Notes: a model not told the origin generated them from the letters alone. 64,000 nucleotides of DNA from Pseudescherichia sp031998825 (GCF_031998825.1 NZ_DAMACX010000009.1:1-64000), one strand, 5' to 3'; shown: positions 51,690 through 61,795, counted from the stretch's first letter. Numbers and translations: made by a program.

Positions 51690-54600
51690 TTACAGCTGCT
51701 CATGGCTAACGGCAGCATTACCTGCCAGGCCAGTGATAATCCGGTCCTGCTGTTGCTCGCTTTGGCGAACTTGGTTAACCAACTGAGAGCCCCTATAGTA
51801 AAGGTACTGCTCCTCACTATTTACTAACTGATAAACAAGATTGTTCAGAGCGTCATAGCCATAGCCTGCTTGCGTACCGTCAGCTGTTTCAATGTTAAAC
51901 AAGCGACCTGACGCATCATAAGTTAGAGTACGGCCCGCTTCATCACACTTCAATCGCCCATCATCGTAGTAAGCTAAATTAATCACTGGCGGATACGCAG
52001 GGTTACCGCTGTGATTAATAGTTGTAAGCTGAGTAGGATCGCTACTATTTATATAGGGATTGGCAGTAGAACCATCACTATTTATATAGATAAATGTCGC
52101 GGTATCAGTCATGTTTTCGTTGTTTACCGTAATACAGGTTTTAATATTATTCAAACTATCATATTTAAACTCTTGTGAAATAAACGCCTGTCCGTAACCG
52201 TCTTTTGGCAGGACACTGCCGCTGCACGTATGCAACTGGAGTCTGTTACGGGAGTCATACTTGTATTGATTATCGCTAAGCATTTCTGCGTCCTGCTCAA
52301 TAGTAACACTGGCAACCTGGTTATTTTCATAATAGCCGGTCGTAATAGTAATGACCTTTCCATTATCAGGCGTAATTTTTCGAATATTTTCGCGGTTAAA
52401 ATCGTCATAGAAAATTTTTGTTTCAAGGGTCGCTTTCCCGTTTACTGATTCTGCCTTTTGCTGATACAGCCGCACAAAATCATCATAGGTAAAGCTCACT
52501 GTGACAACAGGATCGCTAATTTGCTGGGGTTTAGCTACTTCCTTTCCAGAAAGATAATAATTTAACCACTGTATATTACCTGCAATATCAGTATAGCTTA
52601 CTGGTTTACTTAACACGCTCCATGTATAAGATGGTGTTTTATCTCCAATATCATTTGACACAGTCTCAGTATCAATTTTACCCGATGCAAACCAAGTGTA
52701 CGAGTTAACTTGCTGTCCAACTTCAGTTACAGTATCAAGCAGCCCACGATTTTTAAAATAGGTGTATTGCTGTTCCGATGTAAGATCGCCATAGCTTGCA
52801 GTAACATTTTTTAAAGCATTGCTCAATTTTGGTTCGTACGTATACTTAAATACCCTTTTTAAACTATCGGTAAAAGTATTAGGCTCCAGAGCATTGTTGA
52901 TATAGGTATAAACTTCATAGCGTCCACCAATGGTCGTGTTTTGTACACGGCCCAAGCCATCTATTGATCGTTCACCTACCTTATAAAGGGTTCCGTCCTT
53001 GTCTGTAACAGTAATGCACTGAACAATATCAAGGCTAAATTGTGGTGCATACTTTTTGGTTACAACCGTGCCGTCGGCATAAGTTGTTTTGTTGACTCGG
53101 TCAAAATCGTCATATCCAAAAATAACGTGATTGTCCATCTGATCAACAGATTCGCGAACGCGTTTAAGTCCATCATAATAATAGAGCGTTCTACTATATT
53201 CATTACCTTTTGCATCAAGATGGATAACCGAATCAGGTGCAGACGACTCATTTAAGACAGCTTTACTATGGGACGAAATATCACCATTTTTAGCAAGAAC
53301 ATATCGGTCAATGGCATTTTCAACATGTAGATATTGCATTACCCTTGTTTGATAAATGCTATTTTTAGGATCATCGATATCACTAAAGAAGCTCTTTGCA
53401 CATGATTTCCCCCATTCATCGAATTGATTCTTTATATTGACCACAGCAACCTGGACAGATCCTGAGCTATCAATATAGCTATCAGAAATACTTTCGAACA
53501 AAAAACGGCCAAGCGTATCGTAGCTGCGTGTTAATACTGTAGAAAAATCTTCATTGATCTGTTCAGACGCGCTCTTGTCAATAGAGATGACCCGGCCAAT
53601 CGCATCGTGACTAATACGAGTAATGTTATCATCATGATCAGTAATTGTTGTACTAAGAACGGGATCGTTACTGTCGACTGACATCATATATTCAATACGG
53701 GTCGTCATTTCATAATCACTATCCCCCTCATTTTTTACCATACGACAAAAACGTCCAGCGGGATCATAGTAATAATTATGCGGCGTATTTAAAAAATCTG
53801 TCAGCGCTATTAAATGCCCAGATAAACAGGATCTTCTCATTGAACTAAATAACTGATAATTATCAAAAGTGGTTATTTCCATATCGCTCTGTAGAATATT
53901 ATCTTCTACAGTATAGGTATGCGCCTGTGTGGTAACATACTCTGTAATTGAGTTCGAACCTTTGGTTGAGGAATCTACACTATAAACCTTTGTGTTTTTA
54001 ATATGAATGAGACCGTAGCTGCTTTTGGAAGCACTGTCTGAATAGTATTGCGTATCCAGCGTTGTCAACGGCTGCTTGTCATCGCCAGCTAATTTCACCA
54101 TTGATTCTTTAACCTTAACAATGCTAGTTGTCATAGGCCGATCGGCCAGCGCTGCGAGCGAGTCGTAGCGGTAGTAGGTTACCCGAGTAGGAACATCATC
54201 ATAATCCGACGGTGCGGGCGTGACGGTTTTACTCTTCATTAAATTAGCAAAGCCATTAGCATCGGCAGGACAACCGGTGTAGCCATCAGCACTGTCCGCT
54301 TCCCCATCAGCGCTGTAGAACGCGTAGTCCGTTTGCATACCATCGGGATCGATTTGCTGGGTGAGATTACCAAAATCATCGTACTGGTACTGTGTGAGTT
54401 CATTACGTGAGCCGCTGCTGTCACGCCACGTTAACGTTTGAGTTAGCGGATATTGATACTGGGCAGGCAGTTCGTCAAAAGTAGTATTGGGATTATCCTC
54501 TTGCCACGCGTCAGCGTAATAGTAAGTTTCGGCAGCGTAGTATGTATCGCCCTGAACGACTTCCATTTTGCTCAAAAGATGGAAATTGTTGTAGGTATAG

Positions 54601-55652
54601 GTTGTGACAATCTCCTGCCCATCACTGTCGGTTTGCGTCAGGATAGTCGAGTAGAAATAGTCCTGCCCAATCAAAGTAAGAGAGTAGTCAGTCGAAGGAT
54701 CCCAGCTACCGCCCTGTGGGGCGTCATATCCCAGGTAATTAGGAAAGCCCTGAGTCGAATCTGGTGTATATGTTGTAACCATATCCGGCTGGCCAAAGCC
54801 AGGCGAGATAACCAGTTCCGTTACCGCAGGTAACGCACCCTGTCCTGATTCGGTGGGAAAGAGCATTAGCCCGTCCGTTAACCCATTATTATAGGTGACA
54901 GTTTTTAGTAAGCCGGTAATTGACTTAGTTTCATATAGCGTCAAAAGACCATTGCCCATACCGATATCAGTATAATTATATTGCCAATCACCTTCGGGCA
55001 GCCCTGAGTGGGAAATATTAGTGAGGTAGCCATTCTCTTTAGTTAGCGTAAGCGTATATTCTTCAGTGGAGCCGGGATAGAAGGTTAACGTGCCGTAATC
55101 ATGATCGAACTTTAAAAGAGTGACGTTGCTGTCATCACTAATAGAGCCAAGTACCCAACCCCGAGAGGTAAACACCCAGTCAAAGTTTAAAGAATATCCC
55201 AGCGGGGTATACATTTTAATTGGAACAAATAGTCCCTCATCATACTCGCTTAAATCAGTGACGCTGCCATCATGCTCCGTTACCCGATAACCGGTGCTCC
55301 CATCCGCGACAGTTGACTGGATAAAATCAAATGTGCGCATTTTATTTTGTTCAACAAAAGGTGGGTTTGTCGACGTATTCACCTTGTAACTTTCACCTGA
55401 TGCTAATGAAAGCTGTCCACTAGAGGCATCATAAATAGTCAGCGCTAACTGTATTCCTATACCCAAATCAAAATAGTCAACGTTGGTAGTAGCAGAATAG
55501 CTAATAGAAAAAGTAAACTCCGGCCCCATGGCATTATTACCAATAAGTTGTCCCAGAGAGTGTTGAAAGCTAAACAGACGGGTTCGTGGATCCACGTCCT
55601 CAGACGAGGCGCTAACAAAATTAGGCGTTTGGGAGTAGTAATTTGAACTCAT
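51690..55652 (-). CDS. Large RHS/YD-repeat protein (Tc/RHS-type shell without its core)
   Basis: A 1320-residue protein made mostly of YD repeats (many Y-D/Y-x-Y-D-x-x-G-R/N-L strands from about 340 to the end), which build a hollow beta-cage in RHS and TcB/TcC proteins. The N-terminal part (about 1–250) begins with a V-D-P-R-T-R-L-F-S-F-Q segment seen in Pseudomonas/Photorhabdus RHS proteins often called sugar-binding. There is no signal peptide, PAAR or SpvB domain. It stops at G-N-A-A-V-S-H-E-Q-L, just before the core, which is supplied by the next gene. It is much more AT-rich than the flanking chromosome and breaks the msrA–ytfL linkage, so it was probably acquired. Start at 55652 with GAGG upstream. 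Confidence 0.85.
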   Translation of the reverse strand: MSSNYYSQTPNFVSASSEDVDPRTRLFSFQHSLGQLIGNNAMGPEFTFSISYSATTNVDYFDLGIGIQLALTIYDASSGQLSLASGESYKVNTSTNPPFVEQNKMRTFDFIQSTVADGSTGYRVTEHDGSVTDLSEYDEGLFVPIKMYTPLGYSLNFDWVFTSRGWVLGSISDDSNVTLLKFDHDYGTLTFYPGSTEEYTLTLTKENGYLTNISHSGLPEGDWQYNYTDIGMGNGLLTLYETKSITGLLKTVTYNNGLTDGLMLFPTESGQGALPAVTELVISPGFGQPDMVTTYTPDSTQGFPNYLGYDAPQGGSWDPSTDYSLTLIGQDYFYSTILTQTDSDGQEIVTTYTYNNFHLLSKMEVVQGDTYYAAETYYYADAWQEDNPNTTFDELPAQYQYPLTQTLTWRDSSGSRNELTQYQYDDFGNLTQQIDPDGMQTDYAFYSADGEADSADGYTGCPADANGFANLMKSKTVTPAPSDYDDVPTRVTYYRYDSLAALADRPMTTSIVKVKESMVKLAGDDKQPLTTLDTQYYSDSASKSSYGLIHIKNTKVYSVDSSTKGSNSITEYVTTQAHTYTVEDNILQSDMEITTFDNYQLFSSMRRSCLSGHLIALTDFLNTPHNYYYDPAGRFCRMVKNEGDSDYEMTTRIEYMMSVDSNDPVLSTTITDHDDNITRISHDAIGRVISIDKSASEQINEDFSTVLTRSYDTLGRFLFESISDSYIDSSGSVQVAVVNIKNQFDEWGKSCAKSFFSDIDDPKNSIYQTRVMQYLHVENAIDRYVLAKNGDISSHSKAVLNESSAPDSVIHLDAKGNEYSRTLYYYDGLKRVRESVDQMDNHVIFGYDDFDRVNKTTYADGTVVTKKYAPQFSLDIVQCITVTDKDGTLYKVGERSIDGLGRVQNTTIGGRYEVYTYINNALEPNTFTDSLKRVFKYTYEPKLSNALKNVTASYGDLTSEQQYTYFKNRGLLDTVTEVGQQVNSYTWFASGKIDTETVSNDIGDKTPSYTWSVLSKPVSYTDIAGNIQWLNYYLSGKEVAKPQQISDPVVTVSFTYDDFVRLYQQKAESVNGKATLETKIFYDDFNRENIRKITPDNGKVITITTGYYENNQVASVTIEQDAEMLSDNQYKYDSRNRLQLHTCSGSVLPKDGYGQAFISQEFKYDSLNNIKTCITVNNENMTDTATFIYINSDGSTANPYINSSDPTQLTTINHSGNPAYPPVINLAYYDDGRLKCDEAGRTLTYDASGRLFNIETADGTQAGYGYDALNNLVYQLVNSEEQYLYYRGSQLVNQVRQSEQQQDRIITGLAGNAAVSHEQL

Positions 55653-55966
55653 GACGATACCTCAGCAATAAATTGATTATTAATAAGGAGACTCAGCCTG
55701 ACTTTTATAAATCTAGTTGCTTTGTTTTTTTAATAAAGCCCCATTTTTAGCGGGCTATGACTGATATTTGGGCTAATTAGATTAACGCCGCGCGTGCTCG
55801 CCACTGTTTAAACCTTGTACTGACGGCGCTGGCAGGCCTCCCCCGGCTTACGCTATACTAGGCGCGGGATCGCCGGTCCACTCGCGGTAGATCGGCGTTT
55901 ACCTGATGTATTACATGGATTTTCAACCTTCCCTTCTTGAGGATCTGGCCGATGGCTGGATAAGAT
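55653..55966. promoter_or_regulatory. Divergent region between the RHS locus and ytfL
   Basis: 314 bases. The left 150 bases are AT-rich and belong to the RHS insertion: on the complement, TATAAA-like sequence near 55700 and GAGG before the start. The right part is GC-rich chromosomal sequence before ytfL, with CTATACTAG at 55852–55860 as a possible -10. A short hairpin (GCCCC/GCGGGC) lies near 55737–55754. Confidence 0.5.
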
Positions 55967-57304
55967 ATGTTAAACAGTATTCTACTGATACTTTGTCTGA
56001 TTGCCGTAAGTGCGTTCTTCTCGCTGTCGGAGATTTCGCTTGCGGCCTCCCGTAAAATCAAACTTAAGCTGCTTGCCGACGATGGCAATATCAATGCCCA
56101 GCGCATCCTGAAAATGCAGGAAAACCCCGGCACCTTCTTTACCGTGGTACAGATCGGCCTCAACGCCGTCGCCATTCTTGGCGGTATTGTGGGCGACGCG
56201 GCCTTCTCCCCGGCCTTTTACAGCGTGCTGCTCAACGTGGTGTCGCCGGAGCTGGCGGATCGACTGAGCTTTATTATCTCCTTTACCCTCGTGACCGGGC
56301 TGTTTATTCTCTTTGCCGACCTGACCCCGAAACGCATCGGTATGATTGCGCCCGAAGCCGTGGCTTTGCGCATCATCAACCCGATGCGCTTCTGCCTGTT
56401 CATCTTCCGCCCGCTGGTATGGTTCTTTAACGGGCTGGCCAACGTCATCTTCCGCATCTTTAAGCTGCCGATGGAGCGTAAGGACGATCTTACCTCCGAT
56501 GATATCTACGCGGTGTTTGAGGCCGGGGCGCTGGCAGGCGTGCTGCGTAAGCAGGAGCACGAGCTGATTGAGAACGTGTTTGAGCTGGAGTCGCGCACCG
56601 TGCCGTCCTCCATGACCTCGCGTGAAAACGTTATCTGGTTCGATCTACACGAAGATGAGCAGAGCCTGAAGAGCAAGGTGGCGGAGCATCCGCACTCCAA
56701 GTTCCTGGTCTGTAATCAGGATATCGATCACATCGTGGGCTACGTCGACTCAAAAGATCTGCTTAACCGCGTGCTGGCCAACCAGAGTCTGGCCCTGAAC
56801 AGCGGCGTGCAGATCCGCAATACGCTGATCGTGCCGGACACCCTGACCCTCTCCGAGGCCCTGGAGAGCTTTAAGGCGGCGGGGGAAGACTTCGCGGTGA
56901 TCATGAACGAGTATGCGCTAGTAGTGGGTATCATTACCCTGAATGACGTGATGACCACCCTGATGGGTGATTTGGTCGGTCAGGGGCAGGAAGACCAGAT
57001 TGTTGCCCGTGACGAGAACTCCTGGCTGGTAGACGGCGGTACGCCAATCGACGACGTGATGCGCGTGCTGGATATCGACGAATTCCCGCAGTCCGGCAAC
57101 TATGAAACCATCGGCGGCTTTATGATGTTCATGCTGCGTAAAATCCCGAAACGTACCGATTCGGTGAAGTACTCAGGCTATAAGTTTGAGGTGGTGGATA
57201 TCGATAACTACCGCATCGACCAGCTGCTGGTTACCCGGCTCGACAGTAAGCCCACCACGCTGACGCCAAAGCTGCCGGACGCCGAGAACAAAGGCGCGGC
57301 ATAA
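55967..57304 (+). CDS. ytfL: CNNM/CorC-type inner-membrane protein YtfL
   Basis: A 445-residue protein of the UPF0053 family. An N-terminal DUF21 membrane domain (four hydrophobic segments in about 1–165) precedes a CBS-domain pair (about 205–335, ending with N-E-Y-A-L-V-V-G-I-I-T) and a C-terminal CorC/HlyC domain (about 345–430). Homologues take part in cation (magnesium, cadaverine-linked pH) homeostasis; the exact substrate is open. In E. coli ytfL adjoins msrA, showing where the RHS genes entered. A terminator follows. Confidence 0.93.
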   Translation: MLNSILLILCLIAVSAFFSLSEISLAASRKIKLKLLADDGNINAQRILKMQENPGTFFTVVQIGLNAVAILGGIVGDAAFSPAFYSVLLNVVSPELADRLSFIISFTLVTGLFILFADLTPKRIGMIAPEAVALRIINPMRFCLFIFRPLVWFFNGLANVIFRIFKLPMERKDDLTSDDIYAVFEAGALAGVLRKQEHELIENVFELESRTVPSSMTSRENVIWFDLHEDEQSLKSKVAEHPHSKFLVCNQDIDHIVGYVDSKDLLNRVLANQSLALNSGVQIRNTLIVPDTLTLSEALESFKAAGEDFAVIMNEYALVVGIITLNDVMTTLMGDLVGQGQEDQIVARDENSWLVDGGTPIDDVMRVLDIDEFPQSGNYETIGGFMMFMLRKIPKRTDSVKYSGYKFEVVDIDNYRIDQLLVTRLDSKPTTLTPKLPDAENKGAA

Positions 57305-57326
57305 GTCCCCTTCCCTGGAAACATCA

Positions 57327-57352
57327 ACGGCCCCATCTGGGGCCGTCTTATT
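57327..57352 (+). terminator. ytfL terminator
   Basis: Eight-base stem ACGGCCCC/GGGGCCGT with ATCT loop followed by CTTATTATGTT, 23 bases after ytfL and 30 before the convergent ytfK. Confidence 0.75.
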
Positions 57353-57381
57353 ATGTTACTGAACTACTGCATAGCACGTTG

Positions 57382-57588
57382 TTACGCCATATCGGTTTGC
57401 AGTCGCATAACCTGACGATTGACTTCAGACATCACAGAATAGTGCTGCTTATCTTTTACTTTCGGGACCAGGATTTTACCCTTGTCGAACTCAAAAGCGC
57501 CTACGTCCTTGATATACAACCGTCCACGAAACAGGATCTTCACGTACTTCGCTACCTGGAGCGGATTGTAACGTTGGAAAATTTTCAT
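57382..57588 (-). CDS. ytfK: Stringent-response modulator YtfK
   Basis: A 68-residue DUF1107 protein almost the same as E. coli YtfK, which binds SpoT and promotes (p)ppGpp accumulation under phosphate or fatty-acid starvation. Start chosen at MKIFQRYNP (57588), with GGAGAG upstream; the frame extends to 57693 without family resemblance. The protein is basic, with a compact K-Y-V-K-I-L-F-R-G-R-L-Y-I-K core. Confidence 0.94.
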   Translation of the reverse strand: MKIFQRYNPLQVAKYVKILFRGRLYIKDVGAFEFDKGKILVPKVKDKQHYSVMSEVNRQVMRLQTDMA

Positions 57589-57915
57589 TCTTCTATCTCT
57601 CCTGCTGAATCTTACGCTCAAGCGACGCCACAATTGGCTCGACTTTGATGAACGCAAATTTTGTTGCCCAGTGACTATAGACCACAAACTCATTGATACC
57701 CAGTATGAATAAGTTTATTTACCGTTTGATGACAATTAATCAGAATTTTCTATTCCGGGTTTTGAGCAGTACAGTATAAGCCATGGTTTTTGCACAAATG
57801 TGTGCGTCCGCCCGCAAACTGGCACCCCATTTGCGAGAAAAGAAGGTTAATTGCACTTATCATTAAAAGCAGAGACCAAGTGGTCGGATCACCTGCACTT
57901 AATAAGGGAAACATG
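57589..57915. promoter_or_regulatory. Divergent region between ytfK and ytfJ
   Basis: 327 bases with no accepted gene. AT-rich around 57690–57780, where promoters for both sides are expected (TTTGATGACAATTAATCAG near 57726). I see no firm operator. PhoB control of ytfK is known in E. coli but no clear Pho box is readable here. Confidence 0.5.
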
Positions 57916-58473
57916 ATGACGTTACGCAAGACTCTGGCTGTAACCTGCCTGCTGCTGCCGCTGATGGCCTCGGCTCACCGCTTCGAAGAGAACCAGCGCG
58001 TGCCCCCCGTGGGCGTGGCCGATCGGGGAGAGCTGGTCCTCAATAATGATAAGTTTAGCTATAAAAACTGGAATAGCGCGCAGCTAACCGGAAAAGTTCG
58101 CGTGGTGATGCACATCGCTGGTCGTACTTCAGCGAAAGATAAGAATGCCGCGCTGATCGAGGCGATTAAGACAGCTAATTTGCCGCACGACCGCTATCAG
58201 ACCACCACAATTATCAATACCGATGATGCTATTCCTGGCTCTGCGATGTTTGTACGCAGCAGCATTGAGAGCAACAAGCAGCTCTACCCCTGGTCACAGT
58301 TTATCGTTGATAGCGAAGGGGTAACCCGTAAGGCCTGGCAGCTACAGGAGGAGAGCTCCGCCGTCGCGGTGCTCGATAAAGAGGGGCGAGTACACTACGC
58401 CAAAGATGGCGCGCTAACCCCGCAGGAGTCGCAGCAGGTGGTTGCCCTGCTGCGTAAGCTGCTGGAGAGCTAA
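57916..58473 (+). CDS. ytfJ: Periplasmic thioredoxin-fold protein YtfJ
   Basis: A 185-residue precursor with signal peptide 1–20 (cleavage after A-S-A). It matches E. coli YtfJ (184), a secreted protein of unknown function with a thioredoxin-like fold but no C-x-x-C pair. Start taken at the second of two adjacent ATGs (57916), six bases after AAGGGA. It is convergent with cysQ, three bases apart. Confidence 0.9.
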   Translation: MTLRKTLAVTCLLLPLMASAHRFEENQRVPPVGVADRGELVLNNDKFSYKNWNSAQLTGKVRVVMHIAGRTSAKDKNAALIEAIKTANLPHDRYQTTTIINTDDAIPGSAMFVRSSIESNKQLYPWSQFIVDSEGVTRKAWQLQEESSAVAVLDKEGRVHYAKDGALTPQESQQVVALLRKLLES

Positions 58474-58476
58474 AAG

Positions 58477-59223
58477 CTAAAAAATAGAGACGCGGAAACC
58501 GGGGTTGAGGAAAGATTCACGCGGCGTGTAGTCCAGCGTTTTTCCCTGCCAGTCATGGACGTGCGCCCCGGCAGCAACCGCCACCGCGTGGCCTGCGGCG
58601 GTGTCCCAGACGCTGGTAGGCCCAAAGCGCGGATAGAGCTGCGCCTCGCCCTCTGCCACCAGGCAAAACTTAAGCGATGAACCGATCGCCGTCGTCTGGT
58701 GCTCGCCCATCTGCTCCAGATACTCTTTCAGCTCGTTGTCGTTAGCGGCATGGGAGCGGCTGATTACCACCCGTGGCGGACGGGCCTCACGCACCTGGAT
58801 CGGATTACGGATGTTGTTCTCCTCTTTCCAGGCCTTACCCTCTGCCGCGCTGTACATCACCTTCAGTACCGGGGCATAGACCACGCCCAGCACCGGCTTA
58901 CCCTCTTCAATCAGCGCGATATTGACGGTAAACTCGCCGTTGCGCTTGATGAACTCTTTGGTACCGTCCAGCGGATCCACCAGCCAGTAGCGCTGCCAGT
59001 GCTGACGAACGTCCCACGCCGGAGGGTCTTCCTCCGAGAGCACCGGGATATCCGGAGTGAGTGCTTGCAAACCTTTGACAATCACCTTGTGAGCCGCAAT
59101 ATCAGCCTCGGTTACCGGTGAATCGTCCGTTTTACGGTTCACGTCTATGGGGCTGTTCCCGTCGTAAACCTGCATGATAGCTTCGCCCGCTTCCCGCGCG
59201 AGCTGACAAATTGCTTCTAACAT
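58477..59223 (-). CDS. cysQ: 3'(2'),5'-bisphosphate nucleotidase CysQ
   Basis: A 248-residue magnesium phosphatase of the inositol-monophosphatase family, removing the 3' phosphate of PAP left by sulfate assimilation. Seen: S-E-E-D (63–66), D83-P-L-D-G-T-K-E90 and the C-terminal W-D-T-A-A-G-H motif. Length is close to E. coli (246). Divergent from cpdB across 185 bases. Confidence 0.96.
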   Translation of the reverse strand: MLEAICQLAREAGEAIMQVYDGNSPIDVNRKTDDSPVTEADIAAHKVIVKGLQALTPDIPVLSEEDPPAWDVRQHWQRYWLVDPLDGTKEFIKRNGEFTVNIALIEEGKPVLGVVYAPVLKVMYSAAEGKAWKEENNIRNPIQVREARPPRVVISRSHAANDNELKEYLEQMGEHQTTAIGSSLKFCLVAEGEAQLYPRFGPTSVWDTAAGHAVAVAAGAHVHDWQGKTLDYTPRESFLNPGFRVSIF

Positions 59224-59408
59224 TCTCCACCTCTCTGTGTCAGTGGTTTTAACTCGTTGTTTTACTTATACCCTATCACGACCAGAACTGCCATCTGTGA
59301 CCACGCTTGCGGTTTTATTGCTCACTTTTATGGCAAGATTCACAAATTTGTAAGCAACCAGATGTAAATACATTCTCTTTTGTGGATTAGATCGAAAAGG
59401 ACTCTCTG

Positions 59409-61355
59409 ATGATTAAGTTTAGTGCAACGCTCCTGGCCATGCTGACGGCAGTCGGTGCCCAGGCCGCCACCGTAGATCTGCGCCTGCTGGAAACCACCGA
59501 TCTGCACAGCAACATGATGGACTTTGACTACTACAAAGATACGCCGACGGAGAAGTTCGGCCTGGTGCGCACCGCGACGCTAATTAATGCCGCTCGCCAG
59601 GAGGCCGTTAATAGCGTGCTGGTGGACAACGGCGACGTGATTCAGGGCAGCCCGCTGGGGGATTACATGGCGGCGAAAGGGTTAACCCAGAATGAGGTAC
59701 ACCCGGTCTATAAGGCGATGAATACCCTCGACTATGCGGTGGGTAACCTCGGCAACCATGAGTTCAACTATGGCCTGGATTATCTGCACCGTGCGCTGGC
59801 GGGGGCGAAATTCCCTTACGTGAATGCCAATATCATTGACGCGAAAACGCAAAAGCCGCTGTTCACGCCTTATCTGATCAAAGAGACCACGGTTAAGGAT
59901 AAAGAGGGCAAAACGCAGACCCTGCGCATTGGCTATATCGGCTTTGTGCCGCCGCAGATCATGACCTGGGACAAGGCCAACCTCAGCGGCAAGGTAACGG
60001 TGAACGACATTACCGAGACCGCACGTAAGTACGTTCCGGAGATGCGCAGCAAAGGGGCGGACGTCGTGGTAGTAATTGCTCACTCCGGACTTTCAGCGGA
60101 GCCGTACAAGGCCCTGGCAGAGAACTCGGTCTACTACCTCAGCGAGGTGCCCGGCGTGGACGCGATCCTCTTTGGTCACGCCCATGCGGTCTTCCCCGGC
60201 AAAGACTTTGCCGATATTAAAGGCGCGGATATCGCTAACGGTACCCTTAACGGCGTACCAGCGGTAATGCCCGGCATGTGGGGCGATCACCTTGGCGTGG
60301 TCGATTTAGTGCTGAACAACGACAGCGGCAAATGGCAGGTGACCCACTCCCGCGCAGAGGCGCGTCCCATCTACGACGCAGCAGCGAAGAAGTCGCTGGC
60401 GGCAGAGGACAGCAAGCTGGTTTCCGTCCTCAAAGACTCTCACGACGCCACCCGGGAGTTTGTCAGCAAGGTTATCGGGAAGTCCGCCGATAACATGTAC
60501 AGCTACCTGTCGCTGGTGCAGGATGACCCGACCGTGCAGGTGGTCAACATGGCGCAGAAGGCCTACGTGGAGCGCTATATTCAGGGGGATCCGGATCTGG
60601 CCTCGCTGCCGGTACTCTCCGCCGCCGCACCGTTTAAAGCAGGTGGCCGCAAGAACGATCCGGCCAGCTTCGTCGAGGTGGAGAAGGGGCAGCTGACCTT
60701 CCGCAACGCCGCCGATCTCTATCTCTATCCGAACACGCTGGTGGTGGTGAAGGCCAGTGGGAAAGAGGTGAAGGAGTGGCTGGAGTGCTCTGCCGGGCAG
60801 TTTAACCAGATCGATCCGCACAGCAGCAAGCCGCAGTCGCTGATTAATTGGGATACCTTCCGCACCTATAACTTTGACGTGATTGACGGCGTCAATTATC
60901 AGGTCGATGTCACCCAGGCCGCCCGCTATGACGGCGAATGCCAGAGCGTGAATCCACAGGCGGAGCGCATTAAAAACCTGACCTTCAACGGCAAGCCGAT
61001 CGACCCTAACGCCACCTTCCTGGTGGCTACCAACAACTATCGCGCCTACGGCGGCAAGTTTGCCGGGACGGGTGACAGTCACATCGCCTTTGCCTCGCCG
61101 GATGAGAACCGCTCCGTGCTGGCGGCGTGGATCAGCGCCGAGTCAGCCCGCGCAGGGGCAATCCACCCGGCGGCAGACAACAACTGGCGTCTTGCACCGA
61201 TCCACAGCGATACAGCGCTGGATATTCGCTTTGAGACCTCTCCTTCTGACAAGGCAGCAGCGTTTATCAAAGAGAAGGCCCAGTATCCGATGAGCCAGGT
61301 TGGCAGCGATGACATCGGGTTCGCCATTTACAAAGTTAATCTAAACGCGAAATAA
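59409..61355 (+). CDS. cpdB: 2',3'-cyclic-nucleotide 2'-phosphodiesterase/3'-nucleotidase
   Basis: A 648-residue periplasmic enzyme that frees nucleosides and phosphate from cyclic and 3' nucleotides. Signal peptide 1–19 (cleavage after A-Q-A). A metallophosphatase domain (about 22–290) has T-D-L-H-S-N, D-N-G-D, G-N-H-E and G-H-A-H; a 5'-nucleotidase C-terminal domain (about 340–560) follows. Length equals the E. coli precursor within one residue. Confidence 0.97.
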   Translation: MIKFSATLLAMLTAVGAQAATVDLRLLETTDLHSNMMDFDYYKDTPTEKFGLVRTATLINAARQEAVNSVLVDNGDVIQGSPLGDYMAAKGLTQNEVHPVYKAMNTLDYAVGNLGNHEFNYGLDYLHRALAGAKFPYVNANIIDAKTQKPLFTPYLIKETTVKDKEGKTQTLRIGYIGFVPPQIMTWDKANLSGKVTVNDITETARKYVPEMRSKGADVVVVIAHSGLSAEPYKALAENSVYYLSEVPGVDAILFGHAHAVFPGKDFADIKGADIANGTLNGVPAVMPGMWGDHLGVVDLVLNNDSGKWQVTHSRAEARPIYDAAAKKSLAAEDSKLVSVLKDSHDATREFVSKVIGKSADNMYSYLSLVQDDPTVQVVNMAQKAYVERYIQGDPDLASLPVLSAAAPFKAGGRKNDPASFVEVEKGQLTFRNAADLYLYPNTLVVVKASGKEVKEWLECSAGQFNQIDPHSSKPQSLINWDTFRTYNFDVIDGVNYQVDVTQAARYDGECQSVNPQAERIKNLTFNGKPIDPNATFLVATNNYRAYGGKFAGTGDSHIAFASPDENRSVLAAWISAESARAGAIHPAADNNWRLAPIHSDTALDIRFETSPSDKAAAFIKEKAQYPMSQVGSDDIGFAIYKVNLNAK

Positions 61356-61358
61356 CAC

Positions 61359-61392
61359 GTAGGCCGGGCAAGGCGAAGGCCGCCGCCCGGCG
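61359..61392. repeat. REP-like palindrome after cpdB
   Basis: GTAGGCCGGGCAAGGCG and CCGCCGCCCGGCG form a REP stem between cpdB and the convergent ytfH. Confidence 0.7.
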
Positions 61393-61402
61393 ATTTCCGA
61401 CC

Positions 61403-61795
61403 CTACGCCGCCCGTTCGTCGCGCCTCGCCAGCACCTCCGGCAGGTTCAGCTCTATCCAGTCAGCGAGCGCGGCGACTTTCTCGCTTACCTCTTCCCCCA
61501 GCGGCGTCAGGCTGTACTCAACGTGCGGCGGCACCACCGGATAAGCCACGCGGTTAATAAAGCCGTCCTGCTCCAGCCACTGTAAGGTTTGTGCCAGCAT
61601 CTTCTCGCTAACGCCACCCATCTTGCGGCGTAGATCGCTAAAGCGATGCGTGCCGTCGCGCAGGGCCACCATCACCAGCACGCCCCAGCGGCTGGTCAGA
61701 TGCTTAAGCACGTCCCGGGAGGGGCACTGCTCGGCGAACAGGTTGCCTTCACGCAGCCGCTCGCTTAGCGTTTGGGGTGCGTTGGTTATTTTCAT
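61403..61795 (-). CDS. ytfH: HxlR-family transcription regulator YtfH
   Basis: A 130-residue winged-helix MarR/HxlR-type regulator. Seen: C24 in the N-terminal E-Q-C-P-S segment, a conserved HxlR cysteine often used as a redox/electrophile sensor, the recognition helix V-S-E-K-M-L-A-Q-T-L-Q-W-L-E (about 62–75) and the wing Y-P-V-V-P-P-H-V-E-Y. Divergent from qorB with an 83-base gap carrying an inverted repeat, so it very likely controls qorB and itself. Confidence 0.92.
   Translation of the reverse strand: MKITNAPQTLSERLREGNLFAEQCPSRDVLKHLTSRWGVLVMVALRDGTHRFSDLRRKMGGVSEKMLAQTLQWLEQDGFINRVAYPVVPPHVEYSLTPLGEEVSEKVAALADWIELNLPEVLARRDERAA

Noticed and set aside
57726..57760. Pho box for ytfK
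   Set aside because: No direct CTGTCAT-type repeats could be read in this stretch.
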